Notes: generated from the sequence alone by a model not told the origin. A stretch of DNA of 64,000 nt from Lentibacillus siamensis (GCF_039522605.1 NZ_BAAADS010000003.1:1-64000); one strand, 5' to 3'; shown: positions 1 to 8,336, numbered from the stretch's first letter. Numbers and translations are program-made.

Positions 1-162
1 TTCAGTGAAGGTATCCGAGATCTTTCAAGCTGGTTAGCCGAGGGGAAACTGAAATATGAAGAAAATATTGTGCAAGGATTTGAGAACGTACCAGAAGCTT
101 TTCTCGGGTTGTTTAAAGGTGAAAATCTTGGCAAGCAACTTATAAAAGTCGATGGGGAATAA
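1..162 (+). CDS. NADP-dependent oxidoreductase, C-terminal end (5' partial)
   Basis: The window opens inside an open frame that ends with TAA at 160-162. The 53 visible residues (GKLKYEENIVQGFENVPEAF, then a stretch ending GKQLIKVDGE) match the C-terminus of medium-chain NADP-dependent oxidoreductases of the YfmJ / leukotriene B4 dehydrogenase type, which reduce double bonds next to carbonyls. The Rossmann domain and start lie upstream of the window. A second oxidoreductase follows 42 bases later on the same strand, so the two may be co-transcribed. Confidence 0.75.
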   Translation, partial: FSEGIRDLSSWLAEGKLKYEENIVQGFENVPEAFLGLFKGENLGKQLIKVDGE

Positions 163-204
163 CGAATTAGGAATAAGGAAATGCATGATGAAGGAGGACC
201 TAAA

Positions 205-1134
205 TTGAAAGCAGTTATTATTGAAAAATACGGCGGGATTGATGAGTTAAAGTATACGGAAATAGACGAACCAAATTTGAAAGACAATGATGTTTTGATT
301 GAGATAGCAGCTACGTCCGTAAACCCCGTTGATTGGAAAATACGTGAGGGGTATCTGAAAGGAATGCTGGATTATAACTTTCCGCTTACTCTCGGTTTGG
401 ATGCCGCAGGAACAATAAAAGAGATAGGAAAAAAAGTGACGAAATTCAGGGTCGGAGACAAGGTATTTACCCGGCCGGATATAACCCGTAATGGAACTTA
501 TGCGGAATATGTAGCTGTTGATGAAAACCTTGTTGCAAAAAAACCGGAAAATCAATCTTTTGAAGAAGCTGCATCAATTCCGCTTGTTGGATTAACATCG
601 TGGCAATGTCTTGATGACTTTGCTGACATCAAACAAGGTGACAAAGTGTTAATTCACGCTGGATCAGGAGGAGTTGGAAGTTTTGCCATTCAACTAGCAA
701 AATCCTTGGGTGCCTGGGTGGCAACGACATGCAGCACGAAAAATGTTGAATTTGTTAAATCGCTGGGGGCAGACAAAGTTATTGATTACCGCAACGAAGA
801 TTTCACACATGTTCTTGCCGATATGGACATTGTGTTTGATACGCTTGGCGGTGACATCCAGACGCAAAGTTATGATGTTTTAAAAGAAGAAGGTGTTCTG
901 GTTTCTATTGCTGATCAGCCTGATCAGGAATTATCCCAAACGAAAAAGGTGAAAGCGGGCTATGTTTTCCTTGAACCTGATGGTGAACAGCTTGCCAAGA
1001 TCGGGGAAATGATTGAACAAGGAAAGATCCGCGCAAATGTAGGGACAGTTATGAAACTTGAGGAGATTCAAGAAGCCCACCGATTAAGTGAAACACATCA
1101 TGCCAAAGGAAAAATTGTCCTCCGAGTGGGGTAA
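205..1134 (+). CDS. NADP-dependent quinone oxidoreductase-like protein (zinc-independent MDR family)
   Basis: A 309-residue medium-chain dehydrogenase/reductase of the quinone-reductase type. The N-terminal GroES-like domain contains SVNPVDWKIREG. The Rossmann domain carries a nucleotide-binding motif HAGSGGVGSFAIQLAK near residue 151. The zinc-ligand cysteines of alcohol dehydrogenases are absent, as expected for NADPH:quinone reductases. I choose TTG at 205 because AAGGAGG at 191-197 sits 7 bases upstream; the in-frame ATG at 181 would place this ribosome site inside the gene. Likely role: NADPH-dependent reduction of quinones or reactive enones. The exact substrate cannot be read from sequence. 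Confidence 0.85.
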   Translation: MKAVIIEKYGGIDELKYTEIDEPNLKDNDVLIEIAATSVNPVDWKIREGYLKGMLDYNFPLTLGLDAAGTIKEIGKKVTKFRVGDKVFTRPDITRNGTYAEYVAVDENLVAKKPENQSFEEAASIPLVGLTSWQCLDDFADIKQGDKVLIHAGSGGVGSFAIQLAKSLGAWVATTCSTKNVEFVKSLGADKVIDYRNEDFTHVLADMDIVFDTLGGDIQTQSYDVLKEEGVLVSIADQPDQELSQTKKVKAGYVFLEPDGEQLAKIGEMIEQGKIRANVGTVMKLEEIQEAHRLSETHHAKGKIVLRVG

Positions 1135-1180
1135 GGTAAGGAAAGTGCACAGATTTTACTAACGATTTTGGCAAAGGAGT

Positions 1181-1454
1181 GACATCGCCAACGATTCACC
1201 GTATGGCTTAGGCGGAGCCTTCCATTCTGATTCCTTAGAACATGGGGTAAACATCGCTAGAAGACTTCATATCGGTATGGTTCATGTCAATGATCACCGT
1301 TAATGACGAGTCCCACGTCCCGTTTGGCGGGGAAAAAGAATCAGGTCTTGGTCGATTTAATAGGGACTGGATTCTTGACGAATTCACAACAGTACAATGG
1401 GTATCTGTCCAACACGAAAGACGCGATTATGGTCTTATTTTGATTAAGGGCTAG
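1181..1454 (+). pseudogene. Aldehyde dehydrogenase C-terminal remnant, frameshifted
   Basis: Only the last ~90 codons of an aldehyde dehydrogenase remain. The first frame reads NDSPYGLGGAFHSD and IARRLHIGMVHVND, then hits a stop. A second frame continues with TVNDESHVPFGGEKESGLGR and ends at TAG 1452-1454. The junction near 1300 needs a one- or two-base correction. The PFGG-x-K-x-SG-x-GR motif is diagnostic of the family, and the wording resembles vanillin/benzaldehyde dehydrogenases. The catalytic cysteine and glutamate lie in the missing N-terminal ~400 residues, so no activity is possible. Confidence 0.8.
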
Positions 1455-1645
1455 CGTGGTAAAATAGAATAAAAGTTCAATATCGAATCCATACTTGATG
1501 AATTCGGTATTGATAGCGTATAAGAGACTGCTTAATGGAATTGATTCGATTGTTTAATCCTACTAGAGAAGATAAATTTAAATATTGGGGATGAAAAATA
1601 ACCATCAGTTAAAGCTGTGAAATTAGTAGATGAGGAGCTGTTGAT

Positions 1646-2284
1646 ATGAAAGTATTAGTGATCGGTGCATATGGACAAATTGGACAACATATTTTATCTG
1701 TCCTGGACAAGAGCGAACATCAAGCAAAGGCGATGATTCGCAACGAAAATCAGGCGAATGAACTAGAACATTTAGGGGCGGAGGTTGTTGTTGCCGATTT
1801 AGAACAGGATTTTTCTTATGCTTTTGACGGTTGCGATGCGGTGATTTTTACCGCTGGTTCCGGTGGCCATACCGGTCCTGAAAAAACGGAATTGGTGGAT
1901 CGCCAAGGTGCTATGAAGGCGGTGAACGAGGCAGAAAATAATCATGTAAAGCGTTTTATCATGGTCAGTTCAATGAATGCTGATACCCCTGATAATGGTC
2001 CGGAGTCCATGAAATATTATTTCAAAGCAAAAGGCGATGCGGACAAAAACCTGCAATCCAGCCATTTGAATTATACCATTCTCCGTCCCGGAAGGTTATT
2101 AAACGAACCTGCCAATGGGACCATTACCGCGGCGGAACATATCGAAGACCGTTCCAATGGCATTCCGCGTGCTGATGTAGCGCAGGTTGCTGTCACTTCA
2201 CTAGATACAGAAAATACATCCCATCGGGTGTTTGAAATTCTCTCAGGCGATGTTCCGATTGAAGAGGCACTAAGGAATATCTAA
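1646..2284 (+). CDS. NAD(P)-binding SDR family protein (YhfK-like)
   Basis: A 212-residue atypical short-chain dehydrogenase-like protein with an NmrA/YhfK-type fold. The dinucleotide-binding motif IGAYGQIG is at residues 6-13, an acidic NVVVADL-type strand follows near residue 50, and SSMNAD is near residue 110. The length is normal for the family (about 210). The ATG is preceded by a GAGGAG site. Such proteins are putative NAD(P)H-dependent reductases or redox sensors, and the substrate is unknown. It is flanked by other redox genes, but about 190 bases without a gene (1455-1645) separate it from the dehydrogenase remnant. Confidence 0.85.
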   Translation: MKVLVIGAYGQIGQHILSVLDKSEHQAKAMIRNENQANELEHLGAEVVVADLEQDFSYAFDGCDAVIFTAGSGGHTGPEKTELVDRQGAMKAVNEAENNHVKRFIMVSSMNADTPDNGPESMKYYFKAKGDADKNLQSSHLNYTILRPGRLLNEPANGTITAAEHIEDRSNGIPRADVAQVAVTSLDTENTSHRVFEILSGDVPIEEALRNI

Positions 2285-2400
2285 GGAATTTGCGAGTAAT
2301 GAAAGTATTTATATGATATGCGATAGGTTGTTTTTATTATAGGAAATTTTTGTAAAATAATCTTTTTTAAGGTTGAAGTTATAAAGGGGAGGCAAAAACG

Positions 2401-3521
2401 TTGAATGAAAAATACCAGCCATTATTTGAATCCTTTTCTTTTCCGAATGGTACCCGATTGAAGAATCGTGTGGTCATGGCCCCCATGACCAACTGGTCCT
2501 CAAATTCGGACGGAACGGTTTCTGATGATGAAGTGAAATATTATAAACGTCGTTCAAAAGGGTCAGCATGGTCGTCACAGCCTGTGCCAATGTGACAGCA
2601 GGCGGCAAAGGCTTCTCCGGCGAAATTGGCGTGCACAATGATGATATGATCCCGGGATTAAGAAGGTTGGCGACAACGATTCAAGATCAAGGCGCCAAAG
2701 CGGTCTTGCAAATTTATCATGGCGGACGGTTGTGTCCACCGGATTTAGTCCCAAATGGGGACATTGTCAGTGCTAGTGCAGTTCCGGCAGGAGAGAACGA
2801 ACCGGTTCCCCGTGCATTAGAGGATGGCGAAATCAAGGAAATCATTCATGCGTATGGGGAGGGCGCACCTCGAGCCATTCAAGCCGGATTCGACGGGGTT
2901 GAAATCCATGGAGCGAATGGATACCTGATCCATCAGTTCTTTTCTCCTCATTCAAATCATCGTGACGACCACTGGGGTGGAAGCCTGAAAAAACGAATGA
3001 ACTTTCCACTGGCTGTCATCAATGAGATCCAGAAAACCGTGGGTGACCACGCAAAAGATCCATTCATCGTGGGGCACCGGCTTTCTCCTGAAGAACCCCA
3101 AACTCCAGGTATTACAATGGCGGACACGTTGGAATTCGTCGATGTTTTAGCCGATCAGGAACTGGATTACATTCATGTTTCACTAATGAATTTTTGGTCC
3201 CGTCCTAGACGAGGCTTGGAAGATACACGTTCACGCTTAGACATCATCCAAGATCGTGTAGGGAACAAAGTCCCTGTTGTCGGAGTAGGCTCCATCTACT
3301 CAGCCGAGGATGCCCGATCCGCAATCCAAAGCGATGTACCTTTGCTAGCTTTAGGACGCGAACTTATTATAGATCCCGACTGGGTAGGCAAAATCGAACA
3401 AGGAAAGGCTTCCGATATTGAGACGATTTTAGATACAAATGGTCAAGATCGGCTGGTCGTACCGAATCCTCTTTGGAAAGCGATTATCCACACCCCTGGA
3501 TGGTTCCCTGGTGTTGATTAA
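2401..3521 (+). pseudogene. NADH:flavin oxidoreductase (Old Yellow Enzyme family), frameshifted
   Basis: Two overlapping frames together give one ~373-residue FMN-dependent OYE-family ene-reductase. The N-terminal part (2401-2595) starts at TTG with AAGGGGAGG upstream and includes the AFMT/APMTNW flavin strand. The second part (to 3521) carries IHGANGYLIHQFFSPHSN near residue 169 and the C-terminal phosphate-binding GVGSIYSAEDA and LALGRELIIDPDW. Restoring one G in the run at 2560-2562 fuses the frames as KGVSMVVTAC. Everything else looks intact, so this is either a recent mutation or an assembly error in a homopolymer. It is followed by a strong terminator. Confidence 0.85.
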
Positions 3522-3532
3522 CAGATTTAAAG

Positions 3533-3561
3533 CCTTTGCCACCTACAAAAAGGTGGCTTTT
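3533..3561 (+). terminator. Rho-independent terminator after the OYE gene
   Basis: GCCACC (3538-3543), an eight-base loop, GGTGGC (3552-3557), then TTTT. It lies 16 bases after the OYE stop codon. Confidence 0.85.
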
Positions 3562-4078
3562 CATAAGATTGATTCCAATAATAATGGTTACGGACTTTTT
3601 AAAAACCTTTCATAACGCCATTATACTCACAAACTGTATATTTTACTGTTATTCTGGTAGATGCCCCATCCAGTTCTTCAGCCGTTCAAGATATCCGTCG
3701 ACATACCTTCTCTCGAAGAGAGGCTTCAAGCCTTCGTTCTGCCGAATCAACTGGCTTCATACCTCAAAAATAGATGCACTCAGGATTGTTGACGAGATGA
3801 ATTCGGGAAACGTGGTTCCGTCATTTTCACCCTCCGTTGTAAAGTTGGAATTCATTTGAAAGTTCCCAGCATTTCGTGCCTCAAAGTGTTTATAGCAGAA
3901 CTTGTCGCGTCGCCCGTTGCGGAAGATAGGTAATCAATTTCAGTAATATTTTAAGGCTACCAACTTTATTGTTATATGACTGACTTTTATGTTAAACAAC
4001 AACAATAACCATTACGGAAGGTTTTCTAAAAGAAATTTACGATGAATGGTATTAAGATAAAAGTATTCTTCAGCTAAA
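3562..4078. other. Gene-poor stretch with no convincing gene
   Basis: About 520 bases without a supportable gene. A 44-codon frame at 3661-3795 (starts MPHPVLQPFKISV) lacks a ribosome site, and its wording only vaguely recalls an epoxide-hydrolase N-terminus. A longer frame at 3536-3859 begins inside the terminator and is not credible. The stretch may be debris from former genes. Confidence 0.5.
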
Positions 4079-4106
4079 GGGCGCGCTTCTCGAATAGAAG
4101 GCGTCC
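4079..4106 (+). repeat. GGGCGC/GGAATAA hairpin element, copy 1
   Basis: GGGCGCGCTTCT (left arm), loop around GAAT, then AGAAGGCGTCC (right arm). This is the first copy of the family that recurs through 19.06 kb. It lies 17 bases before the FapR-like box of the FabH paralog. Confidence 0.6.
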
Positions 4107-4122
4107 TTCTTAAGGGTACATT

Positions 4123-4141
4123 TTTAGTACCAGGTAATAAT
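4123..4141 (+). promoter_or_regulatory. FapR-type operator upstream of fabH paralog
   Basis: TTTAGTACCAGGTAATAAT resembles the FapR operator I know from Bacillus (TTAGTACCTRGTCYTAAT). The same word in a closer match occurs at 48109-48127 before the main fabH. FapR represses fatty-acid genes until malonyl-CoA binds. This placement suggests the paralog is wired into lipid control. Confidence 0.6.
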
Positions 4142-4186
4142 ATCATGTGTTAAAGTGGAATAAGAATAAGGTAAGGAGTGAAATGA

Positions 4187-5197
4187 ATGACTCAATCAAA
4201 AGCTCGCATTACAGCCGTTGGAAGTTATGTACCGAAACGTATATTATCTAATGCTGATTTAGAAAAAATTGTTGACACAAATGATGAGTGGATCACTCAG
4301 AGAACAGGTATGAAAGAACGTCGCATAACAGAGGAAAATGAATTTACATCCGATTTATGTATTAAGGCGGTGGAAAAAATAGTACAAGATTATAATAAGA
4401 ATCTTGACGATGTTGATTTAATTATTGTTTCCACCTCTACAGCAGATTACGCATTTCCAAGTGTAGCTTGTCAAGTTCAAGAACATTTTAACTTGAAAAG
4501 TACTGGTGCATTTGATTTGAATGCGACATGTGCTGGGTTTACATATGGGTTACACGTAGCCAATGGTTTAATTACCTCCGGACTTCACAAAAAAATATTG
4601 GTAATTGGGGGAGAGACGTTATCGAAAGTTACGGATTACACTGATCGTTCGTCATGTGTTCTGTTCGGCGATGGGGCTGGCGCGGTATTAGTTGAATATG
4701 ATGAACAAAAACCCAGTTTTATATCTTCTGTTTTAGGGACGAATGGGGAAGGTGGGATCCATCTTTATCGTACTGGATTGTCAAAGCAAATGAATGGTAT
4801 GGATTTGCTTGGGAATGGAAATATGGTTCAGAATGGGCGCGAAGTATATAAGTGGGCGGTACGAATGGTTCCAATTGGTCTCCAGACATTGTTAGAAAGA
4901 GCAAATTTAAAAACAGAAGACATTGATTGGTTTGTACCTCATAGCGCAAATTTAAGAATGATTGAATCTATTGGTGAAAAATCACATATTAGTATGGACA
5001 ACACATTATACAGTGTTGAAAATATGGGAAATACTTCATCGGCATCGATACCATTAGCACTCGACCTCGGAATAAAAGAAGATAAATTACATTATGATGA
5101 TACGGTTATCCTGTATGGATTTGGCGGGGGACTCACATATACCGGATTGATTGTTAAATGGGGAGTTCCTGACCGATCAAAAACCACTCAAAAGTAA
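4187..5197 (+). CDS. fabHB: 3-oxoacyl-ACP synthase III paralog (FabHB-like)
   Basis: A 336-residue beta-ketoacyl-ACP synthase III, which condenses acyl-CoA primers with malonyl-ACP to start fatty-acid synthesis. The catalytic triad is visible: Cys about 115 in ATCAGF, His about 252 in PHSANLR, and Asn about 282 in NTSSAS. It is clearly diverged from the second copy at 48164, sharing the VDTNDEWI motif and the order of active-site motifs. B. subtilis also has two FabH enzymes with differing branched-chain primer preference. ATG 4187 is preceded by AAGGAG. A FapR-like box upstream suggests malonyl-CoA control. It stands alone among unrelated genes, followed by a hairpin element. Confidence 0.9.
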   Translation: MTQSKARITAVGSYVPKRILSNADLEKIVDTNDEWITQRTGMKERRITEENEFTSDLCIKAVEKIVQDYNKNLDDVDLIIVSTSTADYAFPSVACQVQEHFNLKSTGAFDLNATCAGFTYGLHVANGLITSGLHKKILVIGGETLSKVTDYTDRSSCVLFGDGAGAVLVEYDEQKPSFISSVLGTNGEGGIHLYRTGLSKQMNGMDLLGNGNMVQNGREVYKWAVRMVPIGLQTLLERANLKTEDIDWFVPHSANLRMIESIGEKSHISMDNTLYSVENMGNTSSASIPLALDLGIKEDKLHYDDTVILYGFGGGLTYTGLIVKWGVPDRSKTTQK

Positions 5198-5227
5198 TAA
5201 ATACTTGATTGCAACTATTCCTCAAAC

Positions 5228-5258
5228 GGGCGCCAATCTGGAATAAGATTCGGCGCTC
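5228..5258 (+). repeat. GGGCGC/GGAATAA hairpin element, copy 2 (best structured)
   Basis: Left arm GGGCGCCAATCT (5228-5239), loop GGAATA (5240-5245), right arm AGATT, one extrahelical C at 5251, then GGCGCTC (5252-5258). Twelve base pairs with a single bulge and no T-run, so it is not a typical terminator. Confidence 0.75.
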
Positions 5259-5316
5259 GAACCATAATAATTTACCCCAAAATGATATTATACAAAGAGA
5301 GAAAGGAGAATCCTAT

Positions 5317-5817
5317 CTGATACAAGTTACGAAGGCCAACGAAGGTCATGTTGAAGGAATTTCAAGTGTGTGTATTAGAGCCTATTGGGCTACATATGGA
5401 GAAACTCACTCAAATAAATGGATTGAAAGGGTTATTAGGGACTTTTATAATCACGAAAGAATATTAAAAGAAGTAACCGAATCAAATCGTGACTGGGGTG
5501 GATATTTTGTAGCGGTTGAAAAAGAGAAAGTAGTTGGTGCTGCTGGTGGAGGAATGATAGATGAAGGGGTCGGGGAATTATTTGTAATATACGTTGACCC
5601 CGCAAGGCGAAATGAAGGAATTGGGTCTAAATTACTTGATTCTGTTACGAAACAACAAAAAGAGGAGTATGGTGCCAAAAAGCAATGGGTATCCGTTCAA
5701 AAAGGAAATATGAAAGGAATTCCCTTTTACGAATCCAAAGGCTTCAAATTTCAATATGAAAATGTTCCAAAAGAGTATCCAACGTATATTAAACTAAGAC
5801 ACTCCAGGGAGATTTAA
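5317..5817 (+). CDS. GNAT family N-acetyltransferase, possible CTG start
   Basis: A ~166-residue acetyltransferase of the GCN5 fold. The acetyl-CoA loop is seen as VDPARRNEGIGSKLLD (about residues 95-110), followed by NMKGIPFYESKGFKF. The frame stays open back to 5209, but that extension would translate the hairpin element. AAAGGAG at 5302-5308 points to CTG at 5317 as the initiator (spacing 8). No ATG, GTG or TTG is available nearby in frame. Substrate unknown. It is followed by two tandem hairpin elements. Confidence 0.8.
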   Translation: MIQVTKANEGHVEGISSVCIRAYWATYGETHSNKWIERVIRDFYNHERILKEVTESNRDWGGYFVAVEKEKVVGAAGGGMIDEGVGELFVIYVDPARRNEGIGSKLLDSVTKQQKEEYGAKKQWVSVQKGNMKGIPFYESKGFKFQYENVPKEYPTYIKLRHSREI

Positions 5818-5873
5818 AATCATTTTTTTGTTTAACTGAACCAGCTAATAGCAGAAAGGACTATTCCGTTAAC

Positions 5874-5943
5874 GGGCGCACTTGCGGAATAAAGGGCAGC
5901 ATCCAAATTGCCATTGTAGGGCCATTTAATGGAATAAGGCTTA
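5874..5943 (+). repeat. GGGCGC/GGAATAA hairpin elements, copies 3 and 4 in tandem
   Basis: The first copy has GGGCGC at 5874-5879 and GGAATAA at 5886-5892. The second has GGGCC at 5919-5923 and GGAATAA at 5931-5937. The ~35 bases before the first copy (5839-5873, with CCAGCTAATAGCAGAAAGG) recur before the copy at 11991, so the repeat unit is longer than the hairpin. Confidence 0.65.
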
Positions 5944-6013
5944 TTGAACTAAATGGTATAGTTGTTAATTTACTGTTAAAAATATACCCAAATATAATTT
6001 TGGGGTGATGTAA

Positions 6014-6592
6014 ATGAAGAAAGGATTTTCTCTGTTACTGATTGTTTTCAGTATTTTCTTTTATGGGGTAAATTACGGAACAGTATATGCAAATACTAAC
6101 AGTAAACCTAGACCCATAGAGGAATTCTTTCCTGAATTTGGCGGGTATACGACAGCTGAAGAAGCTATAAAAAAATTCGAACAACATTTTAACCGAGATT
6201 TAAAACTACCGCTTAGAATTCCACCTATAACTTTCACTCATTATTTGGGAAGGTTTAGCGATTTAGATGGTGATAAAAATGACACTTTGGAGCTGAAGTT
6301 CATAAATGAAGATGCACCTGAAAATCATTACAAGATAGATGTTCACCCCGTCGAGCATAAAATTCAAATTCCAAATAAGTATATTATTAAAAAAGTTAAC
6401 CTAAAAAACGGAAATGAAGCAATATATATGCAGTATAGCGGTGGTTGGTATGCTTTAGTCTTTGAAAGGGATAATTGGCAATATATGCTGAGTGTCGATG
6501 AAAGGGTCTCTGATAAGGTCACTGCTGAAGTATTAGTTGAAATAGCCGATTCAATTGATTACCCAAGTGAGAAGAAAAATGCACTTCCATAA
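6014..6592 (+). CDS. Secreted protein of unknown function
   Basis: A 192-residue protein with a clear signal peptide: Lys-Lys start, a hydrophobic core of about 17 residues, and likely cleavage after VYA near residue 27. The mature part is polar, with FGGYTTAEEAIKKFEQHF near residue 45 and a C-terminal half of beta character (YMQYSGGWYALVFERDNWQY). It has no catalytic motif I recognise and no lipobox. ATG 6014 is preceded by GGGGTGATG. It lies between hairpin elements, in the same orientation as its neighbours. Confidence 0.7.
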   Translation: MKKGFSLLLIVFSIFFYGVNYGTVYANTNSKPRPIEEFFPEFGGYTTAEEAIKKFEQHFNRDLKLPLRIPPITFTHYLGRFSDLDGDKNDTLELKFINEDAPENHYKIDVHPVEHKIQIPNKYIIKKVNLKNGNEAIYMQYSGGWYALVFERDNWQYMLSVDERVSDKVTAEVLVEIADSIDYPSEKKNALP

Positions 6593-6610
6593 TTTTTTTA
6601 TTAAGCTAAC

Positions 6611-6647
6611 GGGTGCTTATCCCGAATAGGGTAAGTGCCATTTTTTA
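6611..6647 (+). repeat. GGGCGC/GGAATAA hairpin element, copy 5, with T-run
   Basis: GGGTGCTTATCCC (6611-6623), loop GAATA, GGGTAAGTGCC (6629-6639), with one bulged T. Six Ts follow after one A, so this copy could terminate transcription of the upstream gene. Confidence 0.7.
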
Positions 6648-6737
6648 TGGAAAAAGGATTGAGGAATTACTTGTAGTTTGAAATAATCGGTATTATGCGA
6701 AAGAGAAGGATTGTTGAATATTGTCAGGAGTCCTAAG

Positions 6738-6904
6738 GTGAAGAAAACGAATAAGTGGAGATTTACCTGGCTTTTAATTACTGTAATTTTTATGGTGCTG
6801 GATGTTTGATGGTGGGGATTCGTTCTGGGATTTCTTATTCAATTAAACCGAATGAATTTTTTAATACGAACTATTTCAGTACCAGTACTCGAAGAAGTTT
6901 TTAG
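6738..6904 (+). pseudogene. Small membrane or lipoprotein-like gene, frameshifted
   Basis: GTG 6738 follows a CAGGAG site and opens a frame with a Lys-rich start and a hydrophobic stretch (FTWLLITVIFMVL) that stops after 23 codons. Adding one base near 6800 continues it as CLMVGIRSGISYSIKPNEFF up to TAG 6902-6904, giving ~56 residues. A VL-x-C word at the join could be a lipobox. Unknown family. It may be cotranscribed with the RDD gene 53 bases downstream. Confidence 0.45.
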
Positions 6905-6957
6905 TCGATAAATGTCAAAGGATTTCGCATATTTTTAAAGAAGAAGGGAGCTTACAA

Positions 6958-7374
6958 ATGGAAAAATCACGAGCAGGATTCTGGATTCGCCTTGGGGCTA
7001 ATATTTTGGATGGTCTTTTACTTGGTGTTCCCATAGGCATTCTTGCTGTGGTACTTGGACTATCAGTTGGAAATAAGGATATCATCACCACCGTCATTAC
7101 TGCCCTTTATTATTTATTGTTACCTGTATTATGGTATGGCTACACTGTAGGTAAAAGGGCTTGCAGCATTCGCATTGAACGCATAGACGGAGAGAAGATT
7201 GGCTTTAGAACAATGGTGCTCCGTCATATTGTGGGGTTCATAATCGTTTATGGCTTAACGTTTGGAATCGCAACAATTGTCAGTGCGTTCATGGTTGGCC
7301 TTCGCGAAGACAAACGTGCCATACACGACTTTATTGCAGGTACCTGTGTCGTCTATGCAAAACCGGAGGATTGA
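6958..7374 (+). CDS. RDD family membrane protein
   Basis: A 138-residue protein with the RDD family layout: Arg near residue 11 in AGFWIRLGANILDG, Asp at about 18 in the same helix, and Asp near residue 122 (AIHDFIAGTCVV). There are three to four hydrophobic segments (about 14-38, 46-64, 87-112). AGAAGGGAGC precedes ATG 6958. RDD proteins are small membrane proteins of unknown or transport-related function, some implicated in Na+/H+ exchange in halophiles. The role here is undetermined. Confidence 0.8.
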   Translation: MEKSRAGFWIRLGANILDGLLLGVPIGILAVVLGLSVGNKDIITTVITALYYLLLPVLWYGYTVGKRACSIRIERIDGEKIGFRTMVLRHIVGFIIVYGLTFGIATIVSAFMVGLREDKRAIHDFIAGTCVVYAKPED

Positions 7375-7488
7375 CAGTCGGGACAGAGTCTTAACAAACA
7401 AGTCTTATAAAGAGGCTAGCATATATACCCTAATACTAATATTAGACTCCTCGATTAGCCAATGGTAGAAAGTGAATATTCTGGAATT

Positions 7489-7518
7489 GGGCGCAAATCC
7501 GGAATAAAAGATTGCACC
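7489..7518 (+). repeat. GGGCGC/GGAATAA hairpin element, copy 6
   Basis: GGGCGCAAATC, loop with GGAATAA (7501-7507), right arm GATTGCACC (7510-7518), with a bulged A and one mismatch. It is preceded by AATATTCTGGAATT. Confidence 0.65.
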
Positions 7519-7631
7519 GCCTGCTTATAAAACCAGATGGTTGAGGAAAGATCTCCTGTATTCATGTAGAATAATAAATGAGGTTGTTGTTTAACATTGT
7601 CGGAAGATAAAAATATATTAAGGGGAGAAAG

Positions 7632-7787
7632 ATGGCGTTTATTTTTACATTTTTCGTAGTATGGATATGTAGTTTTTTGATTGCAAGGATTTTAAGCTTT
7701 TTTTCAAAAACATACTGGAAGAACGATTTATTGATTACATTTGCTCAATCATTAGTAATAACAATTTTATTAGTCTTTTTCGTTTAA
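7632..7787 (+). CDS. Small membrane protein, 51 residues
   Basis: ATG 7632 lies 5 bases after AAGGGGAGA and opens a 51-codon frame. Two hydrophobic helices (about residues 3-21 and 33-51) flank a short polar turn SKTYWKND. It is absent from lists of longer genes because of its size, but it has good initiation and sits exactly between two hairpin elements like its neighbours. Family unknown. Confidence 0.6.
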   Translation: MAFIFTFFVVWICSFLIARILSFFSKTYWKNDLLITFAQSLVITILLVFFV

Positions 7788-7815
7788 GGAAAGCAGACAT
7801 AAAATATTTCATTAA

Positions 7816-7840
7816 CGGGGGCAAGAATTTAATAAATTTA
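7816..7840 (+). repeat. Degenerate hairpin element, copy 7
   Basis: ATTAACGGGGGCAAG, then AATTTAATAAATTTAAT. It keeps position and left-arm wording, but the right arm is lost. Confidence 0.4.
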
Positions 7841-7887
7841 ATAATAATGGAATGTTTCAGTAGTTTTTACATAGAGGTGACTAAGCT

Positions 7888-8336
7888 ATGAACCATTTAA
7901 CCAAAGGATTATACGGAGAAAATGCTCACGTTAGCACATTGACGATTTTCGACGAATTAGGAATCGAGCAAGCAGGTGAGGTGGTTCTAAACCAGCATTC
8001 AATCTGGCAAATTCTAAATCATATGATCTACTGGCAAGAATATATTTTATGTCTTTTGAAGGGAGAAGAGACAGTACCGCCAAAACATGCTTCAGAGACA
8101 TGGCCAGCAGTGGTAAAACCACCTGCCAAAAGGATTGGGATTTGGCTGTAAACAAATTTACAGATGGTTTAAATGAAGCTGTTCGATTTACGGAAAACGA
8201 CCATGGCGTTTCAAATGGTCAGGTAGAGCATCTTCTATCGTTAATTTCCCATAATAGTTATCATTCAGGGCAAGTTGTGATTATCAGACACTTTCTAAAT
8301 CAGTGGACACCTTCTACGGGTGGGGATACATGGTAA
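7888..8336 (+). pseudogene. DinB family protein, frameshifted
   Basis: Two frames complement each other. Residues 1-80 carry a His-containing helix (LNQHSIWQILNHMIYWQEY), and the second frame from ~8130 gives DWDLAVNKFTDGLNEAV and SHNSYHSGQVVIIRHFL. These histidines form the metal triad of the DinB/YfiT four-helix fold. Restoring one A in the run at 8128-8131 joins the halves (PPAKKDWDLAV). DinB-like proteins are often thiol-dependent transferases or stress-induced proteins. ATG 7888 follows AGAGGTGA. Confidence 0.8.

Noticed and set aside
3536..3859. 107-codon open frame
   Set aside because: It begins inside a terminator stem, lacks a ribosome site and has no recognisable protein wording.
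5209..5316. N-terminal extension of the GNAT gene
   Set aside because: It would translate the hairpin element, and the ribosome site lies after it.
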